Shown piece after piece: positions 45,709 through 54,513 of a DNA stretch of 64,000 nucleotides. The notes below the pieces were generated by a model. It did no database searches and was not told the origin of the DNA. It was given only the letters and a program-made list of their open reading frames with translations. Numbering within the stretch: position 1 is the stretch's first letter; every line of letters begins with the position of its first letter. A program made the position numbers and the translations under genes. Source of the DNA: Cardiobacteriaceae bacterium (GTDB lineage: Bacteria > Pseudomonadota > Gammaproteobacteria > Cardiobacteriales > Cardiobacteriaceae); the NCBI GenBank assembly GCA_030529365.1, contig JAUMXB010000007.1, positions 46,503-110,502 on the forward strand, in the 5' to 3' direction.

Positions 45709-46506
45709 TTATTCCGTGATTGCACCGCGTGTTCCCTGGAACACGGCAGTAGCGCTACCTGCTTCTTGCAGTTTGCCGTTGAGTTCCTGACCGCCAGGTC
45801 CCCAGACATTTGCAATGTATTGCAAAAAGCCGCGTTTTTCGCTGCTTGCCCTGCCGTTGGTGGTTTCGAAAATGACGAAATCATCCTGCGGCTTGTGCGA
45901 GAAAGTGGTCGGGTGCAATGTGACGCGGCCAAAACGGCTCAGACCAGAAATCTCGCCATGACCGGATCTGCTGCCAAAATCGAGATGATAATTGAAAGTT
46001 CCCCGATCGCTGGCGTCAAAGGCTACGCCACTATAGCTTGCTTTGCCGCTGGTGGGCATATCTGCGATGAGAGGTTCTACGCCGTAAGTAACGTGCAAGC
46101 TGATGCCCTCATTGCCTTTCTGAATATAGGACCCACTGTAAAGGCTTTGATAGCTGCGAATTTGCGTGGGCAGACGATCGCCCGAACCATCATGGAACAC
46201 ATTGGTGCCTGTTGCGGACAGCCAACCTCTTGGCAGGCTGTGCATATTCATTTTCAGGCGATTGTTGGCAAGAGAGGTGAGTGTATGGCCATTCAGGGTG
46301 GTATCCACGGCTACGTTTTGACCTATCGCAAAAGTAAATTCGCTGCTTTTGACAGTGCTCAAACGATCGCGATATACCTGTGGTATTTCATGCTGTGCAT
46401 TATCTTGCGGTTTGGGATCCGTCGGCATATTGCTGTCATCGCCGCCACCTCCGCAACCGCTGACAAGCGCAGCAGCCATAACCAATGCAAGAATTTGTGG
46501 TTTCAT
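45709..46506 (-). CDS. TbpB-like surface lipoprotein (candidate Slam substrate)
   Basis: A 265-residue lipoprotein with lipobox LVSGC followed by a GGGGDD linker. The second half reads like a TbpB/factor-H-binding-type eight-strand barrel: ASYSGVAFD, GTFNYHLDFGSRSGHGEISG, GRVTLHPTTFS, and the closing VWGPGGQELNGKL..AVFQGTRGA, which corresponds to the YGPxAxExxG..FxGxR pattern of the family. Such proteins reach the cell surface by Slam translocons and bind host proteins. No slam or TonB receptor gene is adjacent. ATG 46506 has GGAGG 6 bases upstream. Base composition is lower in GC than the neighbours, and the gene lies between 55-bp direct repeats, consistent with acquisition. Confidence 0.72.
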   Translation of the reverse strand: MKPQILALVMAAALVSGCGGGGDDSNMPTDPKPQDNAQHEIPQVYRDRLSTVKSSEFTFAIGQNVAVDTTLNGHTLTSLANNRLKMNMHSLPRGWLSATGTNVFHDGSGDRLPTQIRSYQSLYSGSYIQKGNEGISLHVTYGVEPLIADMPTSGKASYSGVAFDASDRGTFNYHLDFGSRSGHGEISGLSRFGRVTLHPTTFSHKPQDDFVIFETTNGRASSEKRGFLQYIANVWGPGGQELNGKLQEAGSATAVFQGTRGAITE

Positions 46507-46617
46507 TGTCGCCTCCATGAGAAATAAAAATCCATTATCAAAAGTGATAGTGGAACCAGAAGGTTATATCACAATTCAGCAGGCGCATGACGATATTTTT
46601 AACCGCGCTCTTTGCTA

Positions 46618-47226
46618 TTACGACAGCGGCTTTTGTGCACGCAGGAGAAAGAGCGGGTAGTGCCGCGTGTCGCGTTGCAGTTGCAGGATTTCGCGCACGC
46701 GGATGTGTTGCAGGCCGGTGGCGGCTACCTGTGTTTGCAGGTGATCGGTATCAAAGCCGAGGTGCTTGACGCCTTTGCCGATGTTGTCGCCGTGGAAACT
46801 GCCGTCTTCGGCATAGAGATCGATGAGCGCCAGTTCGCCGCCGGGCAGCAGGGCGTCGGCAAAGGTGGCGAGCAGGGCGGCGATGTTTTCCACATGGTGC
46901 AGGGCCATGCAGCTGACGATGGCGTGGTATTGCCCGCTGAGGCCGGCGAAGATGTCCTGTTGCAGGGTGCGGATGTTGGCAAAGCCTTTTTCATTGAGCA
47001 CGGCGAGCATTTCGCTGGAAGTATCCAGCGCGGTGACTTGTGCGACGTACGGGGCGATGGCGGTGGCAAGCAGGCCGGTGCCGGCGCCGAAATCGAGTAC
47101 GTGCTGGTCGGCGCTGAGCGTCAGTTCGGCGAGCAGGCGTTCGGGCAGGGGCGCGAGCTGGCGGGAAATGGGGCGGCTGTCCCATTGGCGGGCGTTGCGG
47201 TCAAAAAGGTTGGGTTCGGTATTCAT
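46618..47226 (-). CDS. Class I SAM-dependent methyltransferase
   Basis: A 202-residue protein of the Methyltransf_11 type. Motif I is VLDFGAGTGLLATAIA (residues 43-58), followed by VTALDTSSEMLAVL, SCMALHHVENIAALL and LPGGELALIDLYAEDGSFH. The fold is UbiE/SmtA-like; the substrate is unknown. Its 3' end is duplicated at 45261-45315. Divergently placed element copy 15 precedes the start. Confidence 0.87.
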   Translation of the reverse strand: MNTEPNLFDRNARQWDSRPISRQLAPLPERLLAELTLSADQHVLDFGAGTGLLATAIAPYVAQVTALDTSSEMLAVLNEKGFANIRTLQQDIFAGLSGQYHAIVSCMALHHVENIAALLATFADALLPGGELALIDLYAEDGSFHGDNIGKGVKHLGFDTDHLQTQVAATGLQHIRVREILQLQRDTRHYPLFLLRAQKPLS

Positions 47227-47249
47227 GGGTGTTTCGTAGGTTGAAGGTT

Positions 47250-47333
47250 GGTAAAATTTCTCATAAATAAGCGCTTGTGACGGTAAATTTTCTCTCCATA
47301 AGCGCTTATAGGTGGTAAAAAATAATTATTTTT
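47250..47333 (+). repeat. Tandem-palindrome intergenic element, copy 15
   Basis: Full copy between the methyltransferase start and the M23 peptidase stop. Cores AATAAGCGCTTGTG and CATAAGCGCTTATA; tail GGTAAAAAATAATTATTTTT. Confidence 0.87.
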
Positions 47334-47336
47334 TTC

Positions 47337-48896
47337 TTATTTTTGTGCAGCACTACCCAGTTCGTTCATGGCAAGGCGGTATTGCTCGGCGCGGTAGTGC
47401 CAGGTTTTCATGTAGTTGGCGGGCAGCGGTTGTGCGGAGGGGATTTTCACGGTCATCGGGTCGTAGGGCGTGCCGTGTACGCGCACTTCGAAGTGCAGGT
47501 GCGTGCCGGTGGAGGCGCCGCTGTTGCCGACTTTGCCGATGGGGGTGCCGCGCGCGACGCTTTGTCCGGCTTTGGCGTCAATGGCAGAGAGGTGGGCGTA
47601 GCGGGTTTCGTAGCCGTTGTCGTGCTCGATGATGACGAGCCAGCCGTAGCCGCGTTGCCAGCCGGCGAAGGTGACAGTGCCCTTGCCGGTGGAATGCACG
47701 GGTGCGCCATAGGCGGCTTTCAAATCGACGCCGGTGTGCGGCTGTACACGGCCGGTGATGGGGTGGCGGCGCGCGGGGTTGAAGCCGGAGGTGATGTGGC
47801 TGTATTTGACGGGCACGCGATCCATGGCCAGTTCGGGGGCGTTGCCGTCGTAGTCGTAGAAGGCCATTTTGCGGTCTTTTTCGCGCGCGTAGAACGACCA
47901 GGTCAGGGTGGCGCCGCGCAGGCCGTCCACCAGCAGGATTTTGCTGTTTTCGGGTTTGCTGCTGCCGTTTTTTACGTAGTCGGTGTAAAGGATGTGCAGG
48001 CGGTTGATGTTGCCTTGCGTGAGTCGGCGGCGCAGCGGTTCGAGCTGTTTTTTCAGATGGGGGTTGAGGTCGCTTTTCTGCAAGGCTGTCCACAGGTTGC
48101 TGCCCTGGATGACGAAGCGTTTTTTCACGAATTCGCCTTTGCTGCTGTCCGCCTCGGGAAGGGTATCGGTGCTGGCGGTGAGTTCTGCTTGGGCAGTGGG
48201 TTGGGGTGCTGTTTGCTGCGGCGGATGCGCATTTTCCGGGGGCGGTGCGAGATCACGGGCATGGAGGTGCGCCAGTGAAGATGCCGTTTCGTCGCTTTGC
48301 GCTTCGTCGGCAGAAGGGGACGCAACCGTTTCCGCGCTGGCGGCAGGCAGGGAAGAAGCGCTGTCGCGGGTGAGATCACGGGCATTGAGGTGAGCCAGTG
48401 AGGGCGTCGTTTCGTCGCTTTGCGCTTCGTCGGCAGACGGGAGAGCGGGCGTTCCGCTCTCCGGCTTTTCGGCGGGCGCTTGCGCGATGGCGGGCGTATC
48501 GATGGCGTCTGCCGGTGCGGGCGCTTCTGTTGTCGGTGGCGCAAAGGTTTCGCTTTCCGTATCCGCAGCGCTTTTGCCCGCCAGCCACGGCAAGGTGAGC
48601 AGGCTGTATTCGTTGGCCAGGGCGGTCATCAGCTCTTCGTCCTGCAAAAAAGGCGGAATCAGGGGCGGCAATTCTGGTGCATCGGCCGGCAACTCGATGA
48701 TTTCCGGTGGCAGGGCATGGTCGAGGCTATCTGCAAACGGGTCGGCTAGTAGGGTATCATGCGCGCCTTGGCCCGCGAACTCTTCCACGAAGATATGCGG
48801 GAAAAACAGATAGATTGCCATGACGAGGAAACTCGCCCCCGCGATCCAGCGCAACAGGCGACGGCGGGTGCGGTCGGTATTCTTGTTATGTGGCAT
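47337..48896 (-). CDS. M23-family peptidoglycan endopeptidase (MepM-like)
   Basis: A 519-residue protein with a basic N-terminus and one membrane anchor ([20 protein letters not shown], about 17-36). A long disordered Pro/Ala/Ser/Glu linker (about 50-250) carries a duplicated segment ([19 protein letters not shown]). An OapA/LysM-like region ([20 protein letters not shown]) follows. The LytM domain has zinc ligands in [12 protein letters not shown] (His and Asp) and THLHFEV (HxH). It cuts D-Ala-DAP cross-links to let the wall grow. It is divergent from tyrS, an arrangement also found in pseudomonads. Confidence 0.93.
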   Translation of the reverse strand: MPHNKNTDRTRRRLLRWIAGASFLVMAIYLFFPHIFVEEFAGQGAHDTLLADPFADSLDHALPPEIIELPADAPELPPLIPPFLQDEELMTALANEYSLLTLPWLAGKSAADTESETFAPPTTEAPAPADAIDTPAIAQAPAEKPESGTPALPSADEAQSDETTPSLAHLNARDLTRDSASSLPAASAETVASPSADEAQSDETASSLAHLHARDLAPPPENAHPPQQTAPQPTAQAELTASTDTLPEADSSKGEFVKKRFVIQGSNLWTALQKSDLNPHLKKQLEPLRRRLTQGNINRLHILYTDYVKNGSSKPENSKILLVDGLRGATLTWSFYAREKDRKMAFYDYDGNAPELAMDRVPVKYSHITSGFNPARRHPITGRVQPHTGVDLKAAYGAPVHSTGKGTVTFAGWQRGYGWLVIIEHDNGYETRYAHLSAIDAKAGQSVARGTPIGKVGNSGASTGTHLHFEVRVHGTPYDPMTVKIPSAQPLPANYMKTWHYRAEQYRLAMNELGSAAQK

Positions 48897-48954
48897 TTAT
48901 TCGCAGTTTTTCAGAAAGCTGCTTAGTGTAACGATTTTTGCCAGGGTAAGCATT

Positions 48955-50145
48955 ATGACGGAGTTAGATAAGCAATTGGCCATCATTCATCGCGGCGCGG
49001 AAGAGCTGATCGGTGAGGAGGGTTTGATCGAAAAACTGAAAGCGGGCAAAACCTTGCGCGTGAAGCTCGGCATGGATCCGACCGCGCCTGACCTGCATCT
49101 GGGGCACACGGTGGTGCTCAACAAATTGCGCCAGTTCCAGGATCTGGGCCATACGGTGATTTTCCTGATCGGCGATTTCACCGCGCAGATCGGCGATCCT
49201 TCCGGCAAGAACCAGACGCGCCCGCCGCTGTCGCCCGAGCAGGTGCTGAAAAACGCGGAAACCTACAAAGAGCAGGTGTTCAAGATTCTCGATCCGACGA
49301 AAACGGAGATCCGCTTCAATTCCGAATGGATGAACCGGATGACGGCGGTGGACATGGTGCGCCTGTCGTCGCGCTATACCGTGGCGCGCATGCTTGAGCG
49401 CGACGATTTCCACAAGCGCTACACGGAAGGTCGCGCCATTGCCGTGCACGAGTTTCTCTATCCGCTGACCCAGGCCTATGACTCCGTGGCGCTGGAAGCG
49501 GACGTGGAACTCGGCGGCACCGACCAGAAATTCAACCTGCTGGTTGGCCGCGACATTCAGCGCGAGTACGGGCAAAGCCCGCAAACCGTGCTGACCATGC
49601 CGATTCTCGAAGGGCTGGACGGCGTGCAGAAGATGAGCAAGTCGCTTGGCAACTACGTCGGCATTTTCGAATCCGCCAACGACATGTTCGGCAAGATCAT
49701 GTCGATTTCCGATGAATTGATGTGGCGCTGGTTTACCCTGCTTTCCCTGCGTCCGCTGGCCGAGATCGATGCCCTGAAGGCGCAGGTGGCGGAAGGGCGC
49801 AACCCGCGCGATGTGAAGTTTGAACTTGCGCGCGAAATCGTCGCCCGTTTCCATGATGAAGCGGCGGCGGAAGCGGCGCAGCAGGCGTTCGTGAACCGCT
49901 TTGCCAAGGGCGAGATTCCCGAGGATCTGGAAGAGATTGCGCTGTCCGGCGTGCACGGCATTGCCCATGTGCTCAAAGAAGCGGGGCTGGTGGAAAGCAC
50001 CTCGGAAGCGTTCCGCCAGATCAAGCAGGGCGCAGTGAAAGTGGACGGCGAAAAAATTGCCGACAAGGATCTGCAACTGCCCGCCGGTTTTGCCGGCATT
50101 GTGCAGGTGGGCAAGCGCCGCATCGCCAGGGTTTTGATTTCATGA
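48955..50145 (+). CDS. tyrS: Tyrosyl-tRNA synthetase
   Basis: A 396-residue class I synthetase of the TyrRZ type (shorter signature loop). The HIGH motif appears as PDLHLGH, preceded by [10 protein letters not shown], and KMSKS is intact in [14 protein letters not shown]-terminal S4 RNA-binding domain starts near residue 335 ([19 protein letters not shown]). ATG 48955 matches the family start; a longer reading adds 45 residues from the divergent leader. The stop overlaps the next start (ATGA), so tyrS is coupled to the serine protease gene. Confidence 0.97.
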   Translation: MTELDKQLAIIHRGAEELIGEEGLIEKLKAGKTLRVKLGMDPTAPDLHLGHTVVLNKLRQFQDLGHTVIFLIGDFTAQIGDPSGKNQTRPPLSPEQVLKNAETYKEQVFKILDPTKTEIRFNSEWMNRMTAVDMVRLSSRYTVARMLERDDFHKRYTEGRAIAVHEFLYPLTQAYDSVALEADVELGGTDQKFNLLVGRDIQREYGQSPQTVLTMPILEGLDGVQKMSKSLGNYVGIFESANDMFGKIMSISDELMWRWFTLLSLRPLAEIDALKAQVAEGRNPRDVKFELAREIVARFHDEAAAEAAQQAFVNRFAKGEIPEDLEEIALSGVHGIAHVLKEAGLVESTSEAFRQIKQGAVKVDGEKIADKDLQLPAGFAGIVQVGKRRIARVLIS

Positions 50146-51431
50146 AGTTGTTAAAGATAGGATTATTGGCTGTCTGTAGCGCTTTTGCCCATGCCCAGCC
50201 GATGATGAATGCGCCGGCGAATGAGGAAGCGGCGGCGCTCTCTACCAGTGCGCTGTTCGAGCAATACCAACCCAGCATTTTCCAGATTCGCGTCATCAAT
50301 CAGGCGACGGGACAGAAAACCTCGATTGGTTCCGGCTTTGTCGTCGGCGACGGCACCATGCTCGCCAGCAATTACCACGTGGTCTCCGATGCCGTGAACA
50401 AGGAAAAGCACGTGCTGGAATATGTCGATGCCGACGACAACAGCGGCACGCTGACCCTGCTCGGCGTCGATGTGGTGCATGATTTGGCGCTTTTGAAGGC
50501 GGACAAGGCGCTCGGCAAACCCTTCAGGCTCGACGGCATTCCGCGCCAGGGCGAGCCGCTCTTTGCACTCGGCAACCCGCATGATCTGGGATTCGTGATT
50601 GTCGATGGCATCAACAACGGGCTTCTGCGCAAAAGCTCGCGCGCGCGCATTCTCTTTTCCGGATCGCTCAATTCCGGGATGAGCGGCGGGCCGACGCTGA
50701 ACAGCCGCGGCGATGTGGTCGGCGTCAACGTCGCCTACTTGCGCCAGGGCAACGACATCAGCTTCGTGATTCCCGCCAATTACTTGCAGGAGCTGCTCGA
50801 CAAATCCGCAGGCGGCGCCGACATGAATGCCGCCATCACCGGGCAGCTGTTCGCCGACAACGACGCCTATTTCCGCGACTATCTCGACAAAGACTGGCCG
50901 CACACGCAGGTCGGCGATTTCCGCGTGCCGATGGCGATGCGCGAAGACGTGCGCTGCTGGGACAGCTCGCCCGATCCCGATGTGGACGATGTGATCGGCG
51001 TGGAATCGGTCACCTGTTTCAACGACCGCTCGACCTTTATCAACAATGACGTCAGCGTCGGCGAAATGGGCTATTCGTTCACCCATTTCTACGCGCGCGA
51101 ACCCATCCTGCGCGCGCGCTTCTATCGCCTCTACGCCTCGCAATACCGCATTGCCGCCGAGCGCCGTCCGCGCCGCGATTATGGCGATTACGACTGCCGC
51201 GCCGAATTTCTCGAAGTGGGCGGCAAGCCCTTCAAGACCACGTTCTGCCGCCAGCCGAGCAAGCATTTCGCCAAAGACGGCGAAGCGATTGAAGATATGC
51301 GCCTCATTGCCGCGCAAATCGGCGAAGACCAGGAAGGGCTGATGGTCGAAGTCATCATCAACGGCGTGCAAAGTCGTCTCGGCCAACAGGTGCTTGCGCA
51401 TATTCTGGAACAAATACAATGGCAAAAATGA
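50142..51431 (+). CDS. Periplasmic trypsin-like serine protease (S1C-type) with extra C-terminal domain
   Basis: A 429-residue precursor with signal peptide [18 protein letters not shown]. The protease domain (about 40-225) has the full triad: His79 in [10 protein letters not shown], Asp114 in VHDLALLKA and Ser181 in [11 protein letters not shown]. There is no PDZ domain; instead a 200-residue C-terminal region of unknown type carries cysteines in [20 protein letters not shown] and TFCRQPS, probably disulfide-bonded. Translationally coupled to tyrS before it and to an FHA-like membrane protein after it. The specificity is unknown. Confidence 0.87.
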   Translation: MKLLKIGLLAVCSAFAHAQPMMNAPANEEAAALSTSALFEQYQPSIFQIRVINQATGQKTSIGSGFVVGDGTMLASNYHVVSDAVNKEKHVLEYVDADDNSGTLTLLGVDVVHDLALLKADKALGKPFRLDGIPRQGEPLFALGNPHDLGFVIVDGINNGLLRKSSRARILFSGSLNSGMSGGPTLNSRGDVVGVNVAYLRQGNDISFVIPANYLQELLDKSAGGADMNAAITGQLFADNDAYFRDYLDKDWPHTQVGDFRVPMAMREDVRCWDSSPDPDVDDVIGVESVTCFNDRSTFINNDVSVGEMGYSFTHFYAREPILRARFYRLYASQYRIAAERRPRRDYGDYDCRAEFLEVGGKPFKTTFCRQPSKHFAKDGEAIEDMRLIAAQIGEDQEGLMVEVIINGVQSRLGQQVLAHILEQIQWQK

Positions 51432-52306
51432 TCGTTGAACATCAGGGTCGCGCCTGGAAAATCGCGGATTTCCCGCTCACCATCGGCAAGAGCGCCGCCA
51501 ATGACATTCTCGTCAACCGCGCCGCCGCCGAACACGCCATCATCGAAGAAACGGCGGAAGGCCTGCAATTGCGCGCCCTGCATCCCTGCCACCTGAACGG
51601 CAAGCCGGTTTCCGGCACGCGCCGGCTCGACGGCAATGCGCGCCTCAATATTGCAGGCGCCGTTCTGCCGCTCTGGCTCGATCCCGACAAGCCCATGCCC
51701 GCGCTCGCATCCGCCGGACGCTGGGCCTGGGTTGCGCATCCCGCGGCCGCGCTTTTCTGGTTTGCGCTCGCCATCGCCCTTCCCCTGTGGATAGGCTATC
51801 TCTCGGCGCCGCAGCGCTACCTTCTCGATTACAGCATCATCTTCACCATGAGCGCGACCATCATCGCCATCGTCTGGCTGATGAACGCCTTCTTGCTGCC
51901 GCTCGTCGGCCGTCATCTCGTCATGCCGCTGCTCGGCATCGTCTCGTGGCTGTCGGTGCTGAGCGATGTGACCGAGCAGGCCGCCTACTACTTCAATTTC
52001 CAGCTTGACTGGAGCGGATTCGATCTTGCCGCGCTGCTTTTCACCATTGCCGTCTTCTTGTGGGTATTGCGCGGCTATCTGCGCGACAGCACCGCCATTG
52101 CCGGCCGCGCACTCAACCGTTATGCACTTGGCGCGGCCCTGCCCTGCCTGATCCTGCTCGCCTTCGCCTTTTTGAGCAATCACGAGTTTTTCGCGCAGCG
52201 CGGCGGTACCTACCCGAGCTATCACCGCGAATTGCTGCCGGAGATGATGCCGGGCATTGCCGCGCGTTCTGTTGGCGAATTTTTTGAGATTGAAAAAACA
52301 AATTGA
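51419..52306 (+). CDS. FHA-like domain fused to a multi-helix membrane domain
   Basis: A 295-residue protein. Residues 1-95 look like a divergent forkhead-associated domain (RAWKIADFPLTIGKSAANDI, then RAAAEHAIIEE in place of SRxHAxI), followed by six or so hydrophobic helices (from about 105 to 255). The family of the membrane part is not recognised. It overlaps the serine protease gene by 13 bases, so the two products are probably made in fixed ratio. FHA domains bind phosphothreonine; no kinase gene is near. Its final codons form half of a long hairpin. Confidence 0.7.
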   Translation: MAKMIVEHQGRAWKIADFPLTIGKSAANDILVNRAAAEHAIIEETAEGLQLRALHPCHLNGKPVSGTRRLDGNARLNIAGAVLPLWLDPDKPMPALASAGRWAWVAHPAAALFWFALAIALPLWIGYLSAPQRYLLDYSIIFTMSATIIAIVWLMNAFLLPLVGRHLVMPLLGIVSWLSVLSDVTEQAAYYFNFQLDWSGFDLAALLFTIAVFLWVLRGYLRDSTAIAGRALNRYALGAALPCLILLAFAFLSNHEFFAQRGGTYPSYHRELLPEMMPGIAARSVGEFFEIEKTN

Positions 52307-52331
52307 AAATCGATTTTTCGATTTGTTTTAT
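52294..52331. terminator. Long AT-rich hairpin overlapping the FHA-gene stop
   Basis: AAAACAAATTGAAAATCG and CGATTTGTTTT arms enclose ATTTTT; the stop codon lies in the left arm. Likely terminator for the tyrS-protease-FHA operon and upstream boundary of dps. Confidence 0.5.
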
Positions 52332-52366
52332 GAATAAAAAATCATCCATGGGGCATCCGGCGGCGC

Positions 52367-52372
52367 TATAAT
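52367..52372 (+). promoter_or_regulatory. Putative -10 box for dps
   Basis: TATAAT 36 bases before the dps ATG; no good -35 is seen, which would suit an activator- or sigma-S-dependent promoter. Confidence 0.45.
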
Positions 52373-52407
52373 GCGCGCCTTTATCACCTGAAAATCAAGG
52401 AGTCATT

Positions 52408-52878
52408 ATGGATATCAACATCGGCATGAGCGACAAGCAACGCGCCACCATTGCCCAGGGGCTTGCCAAGGTACTGGCCGACAGCTACAGCCTGTCCATC
52501 AAAACCCACAACTATCACTGGAACGTCACCGGCCCGCAGTTCAACGCGCTGCACGGCATGTTTGAAGAGCAGTACACCGAGCTTTTCACTGCCATCGACG
52601 AAATCGCCGAACGCATCCGCGCGCTGGGCCATCTCGCGCCCGGTTCGTTCCGTGAATTCACCGCGCTTACCAGCATCAAGGATGGCGATGGCAGCAACGG
52701 CGCCGAAGCCATGATCCGCGATCTGGTGGAAAGCCAGGAAACCGTGGCGCGCACCTGCCGCGAACTCTTCCCGGCCGCCGAAGAAGCAGGCGACCAGCCC
52801 ACCTGCGACTTGCTCACCGTGCGCATGCAAACGCACGAAAAAACCGCATGGATGCTGCGCTCCATGCTCGCCAACTAA
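52408..52878 (+). CDS. dps: Dps-family ferritin-like DNA-protection protein
   Basis: A 156-residue protein. The ferroxidase-site residues of Dps are seen in [38 protein letters not shown] and ERIRALG, across the dimer interface. It stores iron using hydrogen peroxide and protects DNA in a 12-mer. The N-terminal extension is short and not lysine-rich, so direct DNA binding may be weak. AAGGAG lies upstream of the ATG, and a strong terminator follows, giving a single-gene unit. Confidence 0.95.
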   Translation: MDINIGMSDKQRATIAQGLAKVLADSYSLSIKTHNYHWNVTGPQFNALHGMFEEQYTELFTAIDEIAERIRALGHLAPGSFREFTALTSIKDGDGSNGAEAMIRDLVESQETVARTCRELFPAAEEAGDQPTCDLLTVRMQTHEKTAWMLRSMLAN

Positions 52879-52895
52879 GCACTTTTCATGCGCGA

Positions 52896-52919
52896 AACCC
52901 TGCTCCGGCAGGGTTTTTT
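52896..52919 (+). terminator. Intrinsic terminator after dps
   Basis: AACCCTGC, TCCG, GCAGGGTT with a T run, 17 bases after the stop. Confidence 0.92.
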
Positions 52920-53029
52920 GTAGCGAGTTCTGCTGCTGAAAGTGCGGCGACGCAGTTTGCCGGTTGTACCGGCATGCGGCGCCTTGTTGCGCGCGCTACA
53001 ATCGCCGCTTTTTCGCGCAAGGAAGACGG

Positions 53030-53353
53030 ATGGGTTGGGTATATCTGATCGTGGCCGGTTTGCTGGAAATCGGCTGGCCGCTGGGGCTGAAACTGGCGCA
53101 GCAGGAAGGCTATCGCGCTCTTGGCATTGGCGCTGCGGTGATATTCATGGCCGCGAGCGGCTTTTGCCTTTTTCTGGCGCAAAAGACGATTCCGATGGGC
53201 ACGGCCTACGCGGTGTGGACGGGCATCGGTGCGGCGGGCGCGTTTATCGTCGGCATTGCCTTTTTCGGCGACCTTTCTACTGTCGGACGCTGGCTGGGTG
53301 CGGCGCTCATCATTGCCGGCGTGGTGGTGATGAAGCTGACCAGCCCGGCGTGA
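53030..53353 (+). CDS. gdx: SMR-family exporter, Gdx/SugE type
   Basis: A 107-residue four-helix small multidrug resistance protein. The central Glu lies in VAGLLEIGWPLGLKLA. The TAYAVWTGIGAAGAFIVGI stretch is that of SugE/Gdx guanidinium exporters rather than EmrE (which has IAYAIWSGVG). It works as an antiparallel dimer exchanging guanidinium for protons. GGAAGACGG precedes the ATG at 53030. I looked for a guanidine riboswitch in the 110 bases upstream and could not identify one. Confidence 0.88.
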   Translation: MGWVYLIVAGLLEIGWPLGLKLAQQEGYRALGIGAAVIFMAASGFCLFLAQKTIPMGTAYAVWTGIGAAGAFIVGIAFFGDLSTVGRWLGAALIIAGVVVMKLTSPA

Positions 53354-53426
53354 AGTGCGCGCGCAGCAAAATTGATATACACTTCCGCCCCTTGCGTGCG
53401 GGGAAGGCGCACTCTCTTGTCGCAAT

Positions 53427-53513
53427 ATGAGAAAATTTATCACCATTAAGCGCTTTTGTTGAGAAAATTTTCTCGTGAAAAGCGCTTATTAGCGATAAAA
53501 AACTACTATTTTT
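53427..53513 (+). repeat. Tandem-palindrome intergenic element, copy 16
   Basis: Full copy in the dsbC leader, tail ending 25 bases before the ATG. Cores TTAAGCGCTTTT and AAAAGCGCTTATT. Confidence 0.87.
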
Positions 53514-53537
53514 GTTGATTTTATATACGGAGTATTC

Positions 53538-54221
53538 ATGAAACCCATTATTGCCGCGCTGGCGGTGCTTTCTGCTGCCGCGCTTGCTGACGACGCCGCC
53601 ATTCGCGGCCAGCTGCAAAAATTCGGCATGCAGCAAATCGAGATTACCGATTCGCCGGTGCCCGGCCTGCGCCAGGTCATGAGCGAGCAGGGCGCGTTTC
53701 TCGCCACGCCCGACGGTCAGTATTTCCTGCAAGGAAGCCTTGTGCAGATGACGGACAAGGGCCCGGTCGATCTCACGCTGCGTCCCTTCCTCGCCAAGAT
53801 TGATGCCGAAGCCGAGCACATGATCACCTTCAAGGCGGAGAATGAAAAGCACGTGGTCAACGTCTTCTTTGATATCACTTGCCACTATTGCAAGGTGATG
53901 TTCAAGGAAACCAAGGATTACAACGATCTCGGCATCACCGTGCGCTATCTCGCCTTCCCGCGCAACGGCCTTGCCAGCAAGACCGCGCGGCAGATGGAAA
54001 CCATCTGGCAAAGCGAAGACCGCAAGGCTGCCCTCATTGCCGCTGAAGAAGGCAAGCTGCCCGAGAAGGAAACGCGCGTCGATATCGTGAAAACCCATTA
54101 CGAGCTGGGCGCGCAGATCGGCATCCAGGGCACGCCGGCAATGGTGACGGGCAGCGGCGAACTCATTGGCGGCTATGTTCCGCCGAAAGATCTGCTGGCG
54201 CGCTTGCAGGGCGATAGCTGA
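53538..54221 (+). CDS. dsbC: Thiol:disulfide isomerase DsbC
   Basis: A 227-residue periplasmic protein with a short signal peptide (MKPIIAALAVLSAAALA). An N-terminal dimerisation domain (20-80) precedes a thioredoxin fold with active site C115-H-Y-C118 (FFDITCHYCK; E. coli has CGYC) and cis-proline 200 in GTPAMVTG. It repairs wrong disulfides with DsbD as electron donor. The structural second disulfide of E. coli DsbC is absent: only the two active-site cysteines remain. GGAG lies upstream of the ATG. A family 2 miniature element lies just after the stop. Confidence 0.93.
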   Translation: MKPIIAALAVLSAAALADDAAIRGQLQKFGMQQIEITDSPVPGLRQVMSEQGAFLATPDGQYFLQGSLVQMTDKGPVDLTLRPFLAKIDAEAEHMITFKAENEKHVVNVFFDITCHYCKVMFKETKDYNDLGITVRYLAFPRNGLASKTARQMETIWQSEDRKAALIAAEEGKLPEKETRVDIVKTHYELGAQIGIQGTPAMVTGSGELIGGYVPPKDLLARLQGDS

Positions 54222-54226
54222 TTTCC

Positions 54227-54478
54227 ATAAATCCACTCAGTACACGACAAAACTCTTCATTTTATTGAAAGCACCGCACAAAAGCCCCTCCCCCAGTGGG
54301 GGAGGGGTTGGGGAGAGGATAGAAAACAAACAATTTTTTCGGATTTTGAAGTTGGCCGAGATGTTTGTTTCACCCCTCACCCCTACCCCTCTCTGCTCCG
54401 CAGCACTTCGTGTCCCGTGGGGAGAGGGGTTGATTTGGTGCATATTTTTAAGTTTTGTCGTGTACTGAGATAAATCCA
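54227..54478. mobile_element. 234-bp miniature inverted-repeat element, family 2, with 9-bp target duplication
   Basis: The element spans 54236-54469 with perfect 19-bp inverted ends CTCAGTACACGACAAAACT, and is flanked by the direct repeat ATAAATCCA (54227-54235 and 54470-54478). It has no transposase frame. Inside are CCCCTCCCCCAGTGGGGGAG and a CTGCTCCGCAGCACTTCG module that is the reverse of the module in family 1. The perfect ends and intact target duplication imply recent insertion. Confidence 0.93.
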
Positions 54479-54513
54479 TTAAAAATAATCATTTTTTGTC
54501 CGAGGGTTACGCC

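Noticed and set aside
52920..53029. Guanidine riboswitch ahead of the Gdx/SugE exporter
   Set aside because: One hairpin (TGCCGGTTGTACCGGCA) is present, but its loop is not ACGR and I could not find a paired second hairpin.
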